The position numbers were made by a program, and so were the translations under genes. From assembly GCA_963969595.1 (NCBI GenBank), contig OZ018411.1, forward strand, positions 25,852,545-25,916,544: DNA of 64,000 nt, in the 5' to 3' direction. The stretch comes from Neckera pumila. Its lineage: Eukaryota; Streptophyta; Bryopsida; Hypnales; Neckeraceae. Below are positions 11,442 through 21,323 of the stretch, one piece after another (the stretch's first letter is position 1; each line of letters starts with the position of its first letter). A model generated the notes under the pieces. The model was not told the DNA's origin. It worked only from the letters and a program-made list of their open reading frames with translations, and made no database searches.

Positions 11442-11540
11442 GGGTAGTCACACCTTCTCCGAAAATGAAATTTCTATGAAGAATGAGAAGTTGAGGAGAG
11501 TAAAGAGGAGCCAGAAACCATGAAGAAGGTGTGACATCCC
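11442..11540. mobile_element. Small 99-bp MITE-like element
   Basis: The ends are gggtagtcacaccttctcc and, from the right end, gggatgtcacaccttcttc. They resemble the termini of the 6791-7189 element, so the two may share a transposase. The interior is short and non-coding. Confidence 0.6.
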
Positions 11541-12209
11541 TTTTTCTATTGTCTAGAGAACCGCAGTGGAAAATGTACAACAAGATTTACCAGCAGAAAT
11601 TAGGAAGCTCTTGGTCGCGCAAAACTTGGGATGCAAAAAAATGAAACGTAGAACGCGCCATGAACATGCAGATTGTAGTAGATGCGCATAACATTGTTAA
11701 CCAATTGTGGAAGATTTCCTTTTGCTCCTAGCAAAAACAGGAGCCCCCCAATGTGAAGAAATTGCATGCATGCACTATAGCTTGAACCTGTGAGCATTCT
11801 AAAGTCACCAAGTAGCGCCTCCATTATGTTTGTTCTTCCTCAGTTAGTCCTGTACTGCTGAGTCATTATCTAAGTAGCCAATGGTGTTTCTCAGTTTATA
11901 ACTAAAGGTTTGGCCAGACATCCGTGGGGAGGATTGTTCCTCCTATCAGGGGGAATGAATACTCCCACTTAACAATGTTATGCATAGACAACGCAGAACT
12001 CGAGATGAAAGTGAACTCAATGTGAATGTGAAAGTGCTCAATGTGAAAGTGCGCAGCAAAGTAGAACGTATTTCTTTAGTGAAATCTTTTTCAAGTCCCA
12101 TTATTCACTTCCAAAGGAGAAAAATGGCCATTGTGCAATCTTCAAAAAATGAGACCTCTGCAAGCCATGGAAAGTCAACAAGAGAGCACCACCACCCCAT
12201 TCTTTGAAG
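11541..12209. other. Intergenic DNA, nothing recognised
   Basis: Only short frames without a recognisable domain on either strand. The phrase gaatgtgaaagtgctcaatgtgaaagtg near 12021 is a short local repetition. Confidence 0.5.
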
Positions 12210-12493
12210 CATTAGATGACATTTCAAGGTTTAAGAGACTGTGAGTTCCTGGAGAGTTTCCTATGTTTCCATACTATGGAAACACAGCTACAGCAGCTGA
12301 CTGATGTGGCACAGACTGTACCTCGTCATTTTTATAAGAAAAAAAAAAATTAAATTAAAATGATATTTGTTGTTTCTTAAATTTATTTTTTAACAAATGT
12401 TTTTTGGTAGTCCATATTGATGTTCACAAAATCGGGTCAAATTGGGAAATGGACCTGAAACGGCCTTCCAATGCTCCAAAATATCATTTAATG
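12210..12493. mobile_element. CATTAG-family MITE (subfamily 2), about 284 bp
   Basis: The left end reads cattagatgacatttcaagg and the right end, reverse-complemented, reads cattaaatgatattttggag. The inner phrase ggacctgaaacggccttcca matches the 58556-58860 element, which has cctgaaaccgccctccagga at the same place. It is non-coding and diverged. Confidence 0.65.
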
Positions 12494-14151
12494 ATTAAGA
12501 ATGGGGTGAAGAAAGTGTCAATACCTCTTACATCGATTTAGTGAATGGACCTTTGCAGTGCCAAGGTTGAAGGCTTGCCGCAGCTTACTCCACTGCGGCT
12601 CGGTCTAAATTCGATGTGCTTTTTCCTTTGGCTGGCTGGTGCATAGATTGGTTGGATAGATGCGTAGTTTGGATGGATGAAGGGAGTGTAGGTGGGTTTC
12701 ATTGGGTCCACGGGTGGTTTCTGGAAAGTGATGAGATGCTTTCGTTTGGACTCACATATATTGACATCAAATATGAGAAACACTACACTACAAGATGGGA
12801 GTGCTAGCATGCAAGCATAGAATTTATGAGCCTAAGTGTCTATATTATAGACACCTTCTATGGTTATAGGAGTTTATGTTATAAGTATTTTGGTTGTAAA
12901 CATTTTTGGCATGTTATAGATACAGACATTATAAACACCTTCACATGGTTGTAGGTACATACCTACAACAAAATTCAAGGTTTGTAGGCTCACATCTTTA
13001 AGCTCACACACTAGCATTGTTGCACTGCAAGAAGCCCTGTCCATGTAGCATTGGCTTGCTTTTTGAGCAGGATAGCTAATAAAATTGCTCAAGATAGCAT
13101 TAACCTTTGTAGACGCAAAGATTTCTTCTCTTCCATCTAGAGTCAACAAATGTGAAGAATGGACTCATTTCAAGAGGTATTTTTCATTGTCAAACTTTTT
13201 TTTTATTGGATTTAAATGGGTCATTAGGTTGTATGCATCACAAAGTTTAGAATTTGCGGTTTGTTAACAGCTATAATGTGAAAGTATTGCATTGTAACAA
13301 TGCGATAAATTGTATATTAATTAATGTGCAAATCCATGAAACAATGATAACCACATTATAACTGTTAACATACCGTAGGTTCTAAGCTTTGTAATGTAAG
13401 CAAAACCCATTGGAATTGAAGATTAAACAATTCCTCAAAGTATTTAGAATTCTAAATTTGACACTTGAGGTATTAGGTGGTACAAAAAAAACACAATGTG
13501 TCACTAAACAATGTTGGAATGTTTCTTATTTAAAATAATAATAGTATAAATTCAAGATTTTTAATATAGTTCATTGTATGACCGTATGTTGGTATTCCAA
13601 GTCAAAAAAATATAATGCAAGGGAATGGATGCTATACTTAGAGGAATAAAAGTCACTTCTAAGTGCTCACAAGTAACTATTTTCTTTCATAATCAATACA
13701 TTGGGCTTGAATACACTAACCATTCTCCTAGCTTGAATGAACCAATTTGATGATGATTTCAAATTCCATGTTGTATAAATAGAGTACAAACTTTTTACAA
13801 GAATTTCATTATAAAAGCAAACAAATGGTCATCCATACGACTCATCTCCCTATGCAATGAAAAACATTTGCAAAGGGATTTTTGGAGGTGCATGCCCTGA
13901 TAAAGTGATGGTACAATTAAATTTTTATTGCTTTTGCTTGAAGTGTGAATATAAAATTTTATGAAAAAAAAACGTAAAAAATAATATAAATTCTAGTGCT
14001 ATTCTTTGAATTCATAGAATATTATGTCCATCGAAATTTTGTCACACCTTCAAATACATATTCATATTCAAAAATGCATCTTCTATACCAAAGGAGAAAA
14101 TATTTTCCACTCTTTAGTGATCAAGACATTTTGGTGATTTGGTTGCTTTAA
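12494..14151. other. Intergenic DNA with one small inverted-repeat element
   Basis: No gene is recognised. A 109-bp inverted-repeat element at 13262-13370 is listed separately. The rest is AT-rich with short unrelated frames on both strands. Confidence 0.5.
13262..13370. mobile_element. Tiny TTAA-ended inverted-repeat element
   Basis: The ends gttaacagctataatgtg and cacattataactgttaac are inverted copies with one mismatch. TTAA is the first and last four bases within the outer gttaac. It could be a minimal TTAA-targeting MITE, but TTAA here is part of a palindrome, so target duplication cannot be separated from the terminus. Confidence 0.5.
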
Positions 14152-14938
14152 CCCCTAAAGGCCCAAGGCCTTTTTTTCTGCCAAAAAACACCCAAAATTG
14201 CCATTCTTTTAACAAAGAGTGAAAAAAAATCAAAAATATTTTTTTTGCACATCTAACTGTAGGATCTTACACATAACTAGTATGATAATGTGTGGAAAAA
14301 ATTTCAGAATTTTTGACCATACAGACTGCAAGATATCTACGCTTAAAGTGAAAAAAACAAATTTTTCAGCACATTGTGGGATTGGCTTTTTTGACTTTGA
14401 ACATTTTTAACTTAAAATTTTTACACTACAAAGTTTTGAGCTTTAAATGCTTATAGTGGAGAATTGAGTTGACAATGTACCCCCAAAAAAAAATTCAAAA
14501 AACTTAATTTTCATTATTGAAAAAAATGTTAAGTAGAAGTAGGTACAAGATAGAAGGAAATTCTAAAATATTCATATATTCTAGATGAATTAAAATGCAC
14601 TAATCCCAATGGTCAGATTGTTCTAGGAAGTAAACTTAACCATGCCAAAAAAAAATTTGAAAAATTTGAAAAAATTGCATTTAGAAATGAATCCTACAAG
14701 TTATTTTTCAAAAAGATGCTCTAACTGCCCAAAAAACAAGAATGTCCATAACTTTCTCATAACATATCCAAATGAAATGAATCAAAGCTTTTTAGATAGT
14801 CAAAAATATAATCTATGAGAAAAAAAATACTAAAAAAAAAAAAATTGCCAATTTTTTTGGCTGCCCGCCGTCCCCTGTTTTGAACTTATTTGGTCATAAC
14901 TTTTATTCCAGGGCACCGAAGAACATAATTTAGGGAGG
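14152..14938 (-). mobile_element. TTAA-flanked non-autonomous element (type A), deleted
   Basis: It starts cccctaaaggcccaaggcct after TTAA (14148-14151) and ends tttagggagg before TTAA (14939-14942). The interior follows the type A elements at 61362-62266 and 28643-29816, including 'tcttacacataactagtatg' and 'gctgcccgccgtcccctgtt'. It is shorter because the conserved sub-terminal hairpin near the right end is missing. It has no coding capacity. TTAA duplication is the hallmark of the piggyBac superfamily. Confidence 0.7.
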
Positions 14939-14942
14939 TTAA

Positions 14943-15181
14943 ATGTACCGGCAAATAACCATATAACTAGTTGCCAACTTCTTGTTGCAGTTGAGCTTAA
15001 TGTTCCATATCTTACAATAGTTTATATGTGTAACCTTAAAAACTTGTTTATTGGATTTTAACTTCCACTAAAGACAAAATAGTCTACTTCTTTCATTTTG
15101 ACTCTTTAGGGACAATCAATTCAGTTGAACAATGTTAATCCAAGAAGGCCAGAAAGTGATCAATGGATTATTTTCAAGATT
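14943..15181. other. AT-rich spacer, nothing recognised
   Basis: Short spacer between the deleted TTAA element and repeat copy B. No features seen. Confidence 0.5.
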
Positions 15182-15533
15182 ACTAGTGTGACCCCGTGCC
15201 GTTGGCCCAATTTTCATCTACTCCCGGTTCCACTCCTGGTTCTACTTCCGATTCTACTCCCAGTTCTACTCCCGGTTCCACTCCCAGTACCAAGAACGCC
15301 ACCAAAATCAAAGTAAAAGTAATTTTCTGATTTTTTAATCAATAAATACTTTGAAATTCAATAACTTTTGCACCACCGCTCCAAACGCCACGAAACCAAG
15401 CCGGTGCACCCCTCCTCAGCGAGAGCTTTCCGACGGTACCAAGCACGCGGCCGGGAGACGCACGGTCAGGAAGTTGTCCACGCTACAAACAAACAAACAA
15501 ACAAACAAACAAACAAATTTAAGGTATTGATTG
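15182..15533 (+). repeat. ACTAGTGTG...(CAAA)n repeat, copy B
   Basis: Plus-strand copy of the repeat at 7265-7620, with only scattered differences by eye. Order of parts: actagtgtgaccccgtgccg head, six 12-bp units of the type actcccggttcc (15220-15291), an AT-rich block, a GC-rich core containing gagctttccgacggtaccaa, a (CAAA)n run (about 15486-15517), and the tail tttaaggtattgattg shared with copy A. The shared tail beyond the CAAA run shows the element does not simply end in CAAA repeats. Confidence 0.8.
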
Positions 15534-16497
15534 TAAAAATGAAGAATGCATCTACTGGTTCAAAAATGTAATCATTTTTGGCAAAGTACCTTGCTGATAG
15601 CAATGATCGTGGAATTTGCGCCAGAATGTTCCCAAACGTATTTTGACGTAAGCTTTTGGGCCCAAAGAGCTTCCCTGCCTCCGATTAGGTTTAACGCCAG
15701 AACCTTCATTGCACACAGCACTTAACCGAAAAGCCACCACCTCCGAAACTAAAGTAGCAGCCCGTCCGATGCTGCTCGCGCATTCTCAGCCACAGGGGAG
15801 GATCCTCTCAGCGACTGTGGTGCAAATGGAGTAAAGTGGCTGCGTTTCGCAATTCGCCGTAGTCAGGAAGCACGATTGCGGAACGCCAGAGCTCCTGACC
15901 CCGGAGTTTGAGTTGCAATTCGCAGGGGAATTTCTTGTTGAGGTGGTGGACTGGTGGTGAAGATGATATCATCTGAGCATACACGATCTGTACTCCACAT
16001 TATTAGTCTCCGATTCTATTATTAGAAGCGCTTTGAGAATATCCCTATAGTTCAACAAACAGAAGCTGAGGAGCAGATTGCAAACCCTAGGACTGGGAAT
16101 TTCTCTTTGACAATTTCGTTGTTTGGTTTACGATACTTGTGACCTGTTTGAGAATTTGTCGTCAGACATGACCAGCGTTTTTAGCATTACAGGAGGGAGC
16201 TAGGATTTCGAAGGCAGAATGGCGCTGTGAATGTGAATCTTCACATTATTGTGTTCTCTTCTGATATTAGTTCCGGTGGCCTCGGTTTGAGGAGATTCCC
16301 ATGGTTCATTTAACAGAAGAATTCAAACCCTAGGGCACTGAAACTCTTTTTTGACGATTTGGTCGTTTTGTTTTCGGACCTGTTTGGGAATTTGTACGTC
16401 CTTCAGGATTCTTAGACAGAGTTTTCAGGGGTAGCTAGGGTTTGGAAGGAATCGAATCAATGATCGTATTGTGAATGTGAATCACTATTCAGCAGCA
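15534..16497 (+). promoter_or_regulatory. Presumed promoter and 5' UTR of the F-box gene
   Basis: This is the region upstream of the ATG at 16498. It contains two similar stretches, near 16000-16150 and 16245-16390, sharing 'caaaccctaggactggga'/'caaaccctagggcactga' and nearby phrases, so part of it is an internal duplication. The frame is open upstream to a GTG at 16471 but has no in-frame ATG. No TATA box was assigned. Confidence 0.45.
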
Positions 16498-18421
16498 ATG
16501 AGCGGGGACAATAGCGGCGATGACTGCATGGAGACTGATCCTGTTTCTGCTTCTAGTACCGACTTAGTGCGATCACTAGCGTCTTTGTCTGTAGTTAAGG
16601 TGTCAAGAGAGCATGTAGGTTTCGAGAAAGGAGAGCGTGGGAAGTCATCCTTAAATGCGCGTCCATATTCAGGTAGGAGGGAGACTGTGGAGCCCTTGGA
16701 TGCTGAGCTCTGGAGTAACTTGCCTGAGCATCTACATGACATGATTTTGGCATGGCTACCTTTGCCGAGCTTCTTCCGACTCCGTTGTGTGTGCAAACGC
16801 TGGAACGAGATTATTAACGTGAAAAGCTTCCTCTCGATCCGCTCAAGAGTTCCCTCGCAAGGGTCGCTGTTCCTCATGTTTGCAGACTTGCTGCAGCAGA
16901 AGTTTGCAGCTTACGATCCTACATCCCAGAAATGGCACTTGCTACCTCACTCATTCTTCCTCCCCTGTCCGTATTTTGAATCTGTTGACGTGGTGGCCTC
17001 TGCGGGAGGGCTGTTGTGTCTTGCGACAACAGGTTCTCATAAGCATCTTTCCGTGTCGAATCCCATGATGCGAACACGGCGAAAATTGCCTCTTATGCTA
17101 CACATGAAATGTCCCTATGTGGTGGGCATGGTGATGGATCAGGAGCAAGGGACTTATAAGATTCTCGTAGTTCAAGATGGTCCAATCTTGACATCCCAGG
17201 TCCTTCAATTGCTTTCCTCCCATTGTTCCTGTTCTTGTTTGTTTTAGAAGTGCAATTCCTTTTCCTTCTGTGCAGTTGATTATGGTAATAGGTGCCTTGA
17301 TTAAGAATCATTTTTATCATCCTGACTCGAGGACTTGTTTACATTTCTTCGCATTAATTGGAGTTGCATTGGCAAGTTATGGTATGGGTGGGGTAGAATT
17401 TGATGAGTTTGAGATGAAACTTTATAATCGGATTTTGGAGGTGGCTGTTGCCTTCGGATCGGATTACTGCATTGCTCTTATATAATTTCGGCAGCTCTGA
17501 TTCTTATATTATCTGGTGCAGGTTTATGACTCTGGGGCCAACTCATGGCATGTCACCAGCAGCCTTCCTAAAAAGCTTGCCCTTATTACAGGGACGGCTT
17601 ATATAAATGGGTATCTGTACGGTATGAGTTTTGGAGCAACTGCTGGAGTCTTGGCTTTTGATTTCCGTAAGGGAACTTGGCACGAACTGAAAGTCAAAAT
17701 GCCTCTGAAGTTGGTCTGTCCTCAGATTATAGGCCACCGAGGTGAGCTTTTGATGGTGGGTGGGGTGGAAGAGTACAGGACGATCAGAAGCGTGCATTTA
17801 TGGCGTCTGGATATGACCAGAAGCGAATGGTTGGAAGTCCAGCGCATGCCAGATACACTGTTCAACAAGCTCTTTAAGTGAGTCCACCTTGAGCCTTCCA
17901 AGATTTTTAAAGTGAGGGACGTGAGAGGCCGAATACCAAGCATTGCCGTTGCTGAGATTTTTTACCTCTTTCTTTTCATTTGTACACTCAGCGTGTTTAC
18001 TAGTAGATGCCATCTGCGCATCCAACTCACTGAACTCTTTAGGTTTCATTCAGTTCAATTTGATGGAAGCAGTATATGAGCAGTTTGTTGCGTGAATTTT
18101 TTTGTCAAATGGGATCTCTGCAGATGCTTTTGGTCCATTACTCCTGCATTCAGTAAAATTTTAATGTTCTCTTTGGATAACTGTAACAGTGGATGTTTTT
18201 TAACACTCATGTTTTTATTACATTTGTGCAGATCTCAACGTTACCATTTTTTGTGCGTTTCACATGGAGACTATCTATGCCTCAGAGAGTCATCCTCCCG
18301 TGAGCTGCTCATGTATGATATGTATCGAAATTCGTGGTGGTGGTTACCTGCATGTACCCTAAACAATAATATGGAAGTTCTGGGCTTCTCATTTGAGTCT
18401 CGCTTGGACGCTCAGGTTTAA
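16498..18421 (+). CDS. F-box protein with C-terminal propeller-like region, 3 exons, 415 aa
   Basis: Exons are 16498-17199, 17522-17877 and 18232-18421, all joined at GT-AG sites. The joins keep frame (TSQ|VYDSG, and a codon split TTTAA|A at the second). The F-box lies at about residues 71-110, with LWSNLPEHLHDMILAWLPLP and the typical FRLRCVCKRWNEII. The rest has the spacing of plant F-box proteins with kelch-like repeats, such as 'FAAYDPTSQKWHLLP', 'VYDSGANSW' and 'LLMYDMYRNSWWWLP'. Such proteins are substrate receptors of SCF ubiquitin ligases: the F-box binds SKP1/ASK and the propeller selects a target, unknown here. The start was set at the first in-frame ATG. The exact orthologue is not assigned. 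Confidence 0.88.
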
Positions 18422-19037
18422 GCGAAGCAGTTCTTCCTCTATTTCTAGTTCAATAAGAACTGATCCAAAGTTTGAGTTTTTCAGTTCATTCTTCATTACT
18501 AGTTTAAATAGCTCTATTTAACTAATTCATTAGTCGTTAGCCAATTAAATAACGATGGATTAAGGCTCGATTTCGGCCTTAATCTAACTAGACCTTTGGA
18601 AATAAATTAAAGCCTGCTTGGGGGTACTCAGCTCGTAGGCCCCTTCCGGAAGGGAATGGATCCAATGCTCTCTATCATTGGAGTTCATGTAGGATGGGGA
18701 TTACGTAGTGAACGTTGAGAGTTGTATTGTTTTGACCATTACCGTTGGTCAAGTGTAGGGTTTCATTGTAATTAGCCAGATGAGCAGCTACCCTCATCTG
18801 AAAAATCCTCTCCCGTTCAGGTTAGGACTCGGGCATCACCAAGGTAAACCATGGAAATGGTTGATTGTACAATTTATTTTTTTGTAATTAATGATTTTTT
18901 TGTCATTAAAGTACATTTATCATTACACTCAGACCTCTTTATTATGATACTCTCTTCAATGACCATTGCATAACATTGTTAACATCAAAGAGGGGTATAA
19001 TGCTCCCTGGATTCCTGTGGCAAGGATTTCGCCAATG
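18422..19037. other. 3' region of the F-box gene and spacer
   Basis: Probably includes the 3' UTR of the F-box gene. There is no further gene. AT-rich except for a short block near 18615-18660 (cttgggggtactcagctcgt). Confidence 0.4.
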
Positions 19038-19323
19038 CATTAGGAAAAATTTCAGCCCTCCAGAAGGCTGCGAGTTTGGCACTCGCCCGGTGCAATTATG
19101 GGAAAAAAACAAAATAAGAATTTTTTTTTTAATATTTAAAAATTGGGTGCTGGAGTGGCACTAGTAGTGCCACATCAGATTTATATTTTTAATTTTTTTA
19201 ATTTTTTTTAATTTTAATTTTTTTAAGAAAAAATATTTTTTTATTCATTCTGAAATTGCAGCAAAGGGGTCCCGTAAATCAATTCCTTAGCAGCCTTCTG
19301 GAAGGTTGAAATTTTTCCTAATG
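19038..19323. mobile_element. CATTAG-family MITE (subfamily 1), about 286 bp
   Basis: The left end is cattaggaaaaatttcagcc and the reverse complement of the right end is cattaggaaaaatttcaacc. The next block, ctccagaaggctgc, matches ttccagaaggctgc on the other side. The interior is AT-rich, with gcactagtagtgcc as a small palindrome. It is non-coding. Confidence 0.8.
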
Positions 19324-21323
19324 GTTATCGTTGTGGTTGAGGAATGAACATTTGAACATATTTTTTGAGAAGAGTGTTGAGTATTACTTCATTGTGGTAT
19401 ATTTGACTTTTTTACATAAGAAGATGTCTTGATGCATGGAGAACATGTTGTACGGAGTATATTTTAACGTCTTTTAGGTCTTAGTTCTTATGTGAATTTG
19501 AGCAATGATAATGATATTTTTTGAATTTGAGCCCAACTAATGAGACAAAGTCAAATGAAGTGCCATTTCTAATCTAAGTTGAAAATGTGAAAAAATGTGA
19601 ATTTTTATGGCAATTTGAGCTTTGGTCCAATAAGCAAGGTTTTTTGATTTTCTAATCATAGAAAGACATGGCAGTTGGTTTTTTTCCATGACATTCTAAA
19701 CGGGTGGATTATGGTTTGTTGTCTCAATAACCATGGCACAATGTTGATTTCAAGGAATGTTGTATTTTCAAAATGAATATCACAAAATATTATAGTTTCT
19801 TATGCTATTTGCAGATAAAAATCATAAGAACTTGATTAAAAAAACATCTATATATTTTTTTTGACTACCAATGTCTATCAACATTGATTTATAGACTCTT
19901 AAAGATAGACGTATGGACTATCACAACAGTTAATTTTCATACATATGAACTTTTTTCAAACCATAAACACATAGAAATGATTTATAGTGACTAAATGCCA
20001 TATTTATCTAAATTTGGACTATTCATCAAATTTGGACTATGCAAAATCTATGACAGCGGGAGATATTCCGATGAAAATCTAGGACTGTCATAGATTTTGC
20101 ATAGTCCAGATTTGATGAATAGTCCAGATTTGATGAATAGTCCAGATTTAGTTAAATATGGCATAGTAATGTAAAGTAAATGAAAATATTTGTAATCTTA
20201 AAATGAATTCTTTGGTGCCAATTGCAACGTCATTGTATTTTATACAGTTATTAGCGGTTGGCGCTTGCTATGCTACGCACTCATCAGTATAATTTTATTA
20301 TAATTTTTATATATTAGATAAAATGTAAAACAAAAATTTCAATAAATCCTCAAATAAAAATTACTAAATTCTTTGTATAAACTTGTTTTATACGTAAGCA
20401 TATATTGAAATGTACAATAGAAATTTATTGAATGATGAATGTAATATATGCAATGGTGAATACTGTAAAAGATACACATTTATTGTAATGCATGCAAAAG
20501 TTGACTCAATTGTTATGGACAATGGCAACCCAAAAGCTTGGTGACTTGAAAAGAAAAAATTGTAAATTTCAAAAACTTCATGAACAACTTAATTGTTGTG
20601 AAATTCAAAATTGCTTCAATTGAATAAATTTCTCAAATCATTTAGTAGTAGCAATAGAATTTTGAAATCGTAAAAGCTGTAAAAGTGATATTATAGAGGG
20701 TGATTGTGAACTACTACTCTATTTCTGTAATATAACATTGTGTGAAAATATTATTTTTGTATATGCACGATTGAAAATATTCTTACAAAATATTAAAATT
20801 ACTTAATTCAAAGACTTATTGAAATCATTATCATGCATTCTATTCAAATACATCAGAATTTTACTAATGTGTGATACAATGAATGTATAGCATAGGAAGC
20901 ATGAGCCCCTATTATTAATGGTAGCATTTGTGATATTATAGAGGGAGTTATGATTTTAGTAGTATAATGGACTTTTATAGAGAGGAAATTAGATTCAATC
21001 TTTGGAAGTCAATTTTTTCATGGATTTTATTTTATTTTAATTTATTTTCTTTCCTTTGTGTAGTAAATTTGAAGTTCTAAGTGGGCATATTTTCCAAAAA
21101 AAAGAGAAAACACTTATGAAGGCTCCACCACTTATAATTGATATGAAAACTCTCTTTAAATGGTTGATTTAGTGTTATAAAAATTCTCTTTAGTAAATCA
21201 TTTAGTAACAATAGTGAGATATCCAATCATGCATCCATCTAAACTATTATAATCAATCCTGAGAATTTTTTGGATTTTTTGAGCATATTTTGTATTTGAT
21301 ATGAGTTTTTTTTAGGCTTTCTC
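19324..21323. other. AT-rich intergenic DNA with one hairpin element
   Basis: No gene recognised. The 19997-20162 hairpin element is listed separately. The remainder is very AT-rich. Confidence 0.5.
19997..20162. mobile_element. Hairpin MITE with a duplicated arm unit
   Basis: The left arm runs from gccatatttatctaaatttg to caaaatctatgacag. The right arm is its complement, from ctgtcatagattttgcatag to gttaaatatggc. The 23-bp unit around agtccagatttgatgaat occurs three times in the right arm but twice in the left, showing expansion after insertion. An element at 47583-47791 has related ends. Confidence 0.75.

Noticed and set aside
12538..12810. Minus-strand frame with a Pro/Tyr-rich stretch (PTYTPFIHPNYASIQPIYAP)
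   Set aside because: The repetition follows a DNA-level ggatggatg-like repeat at 12650-12680 and no domain or start context supports a gene.
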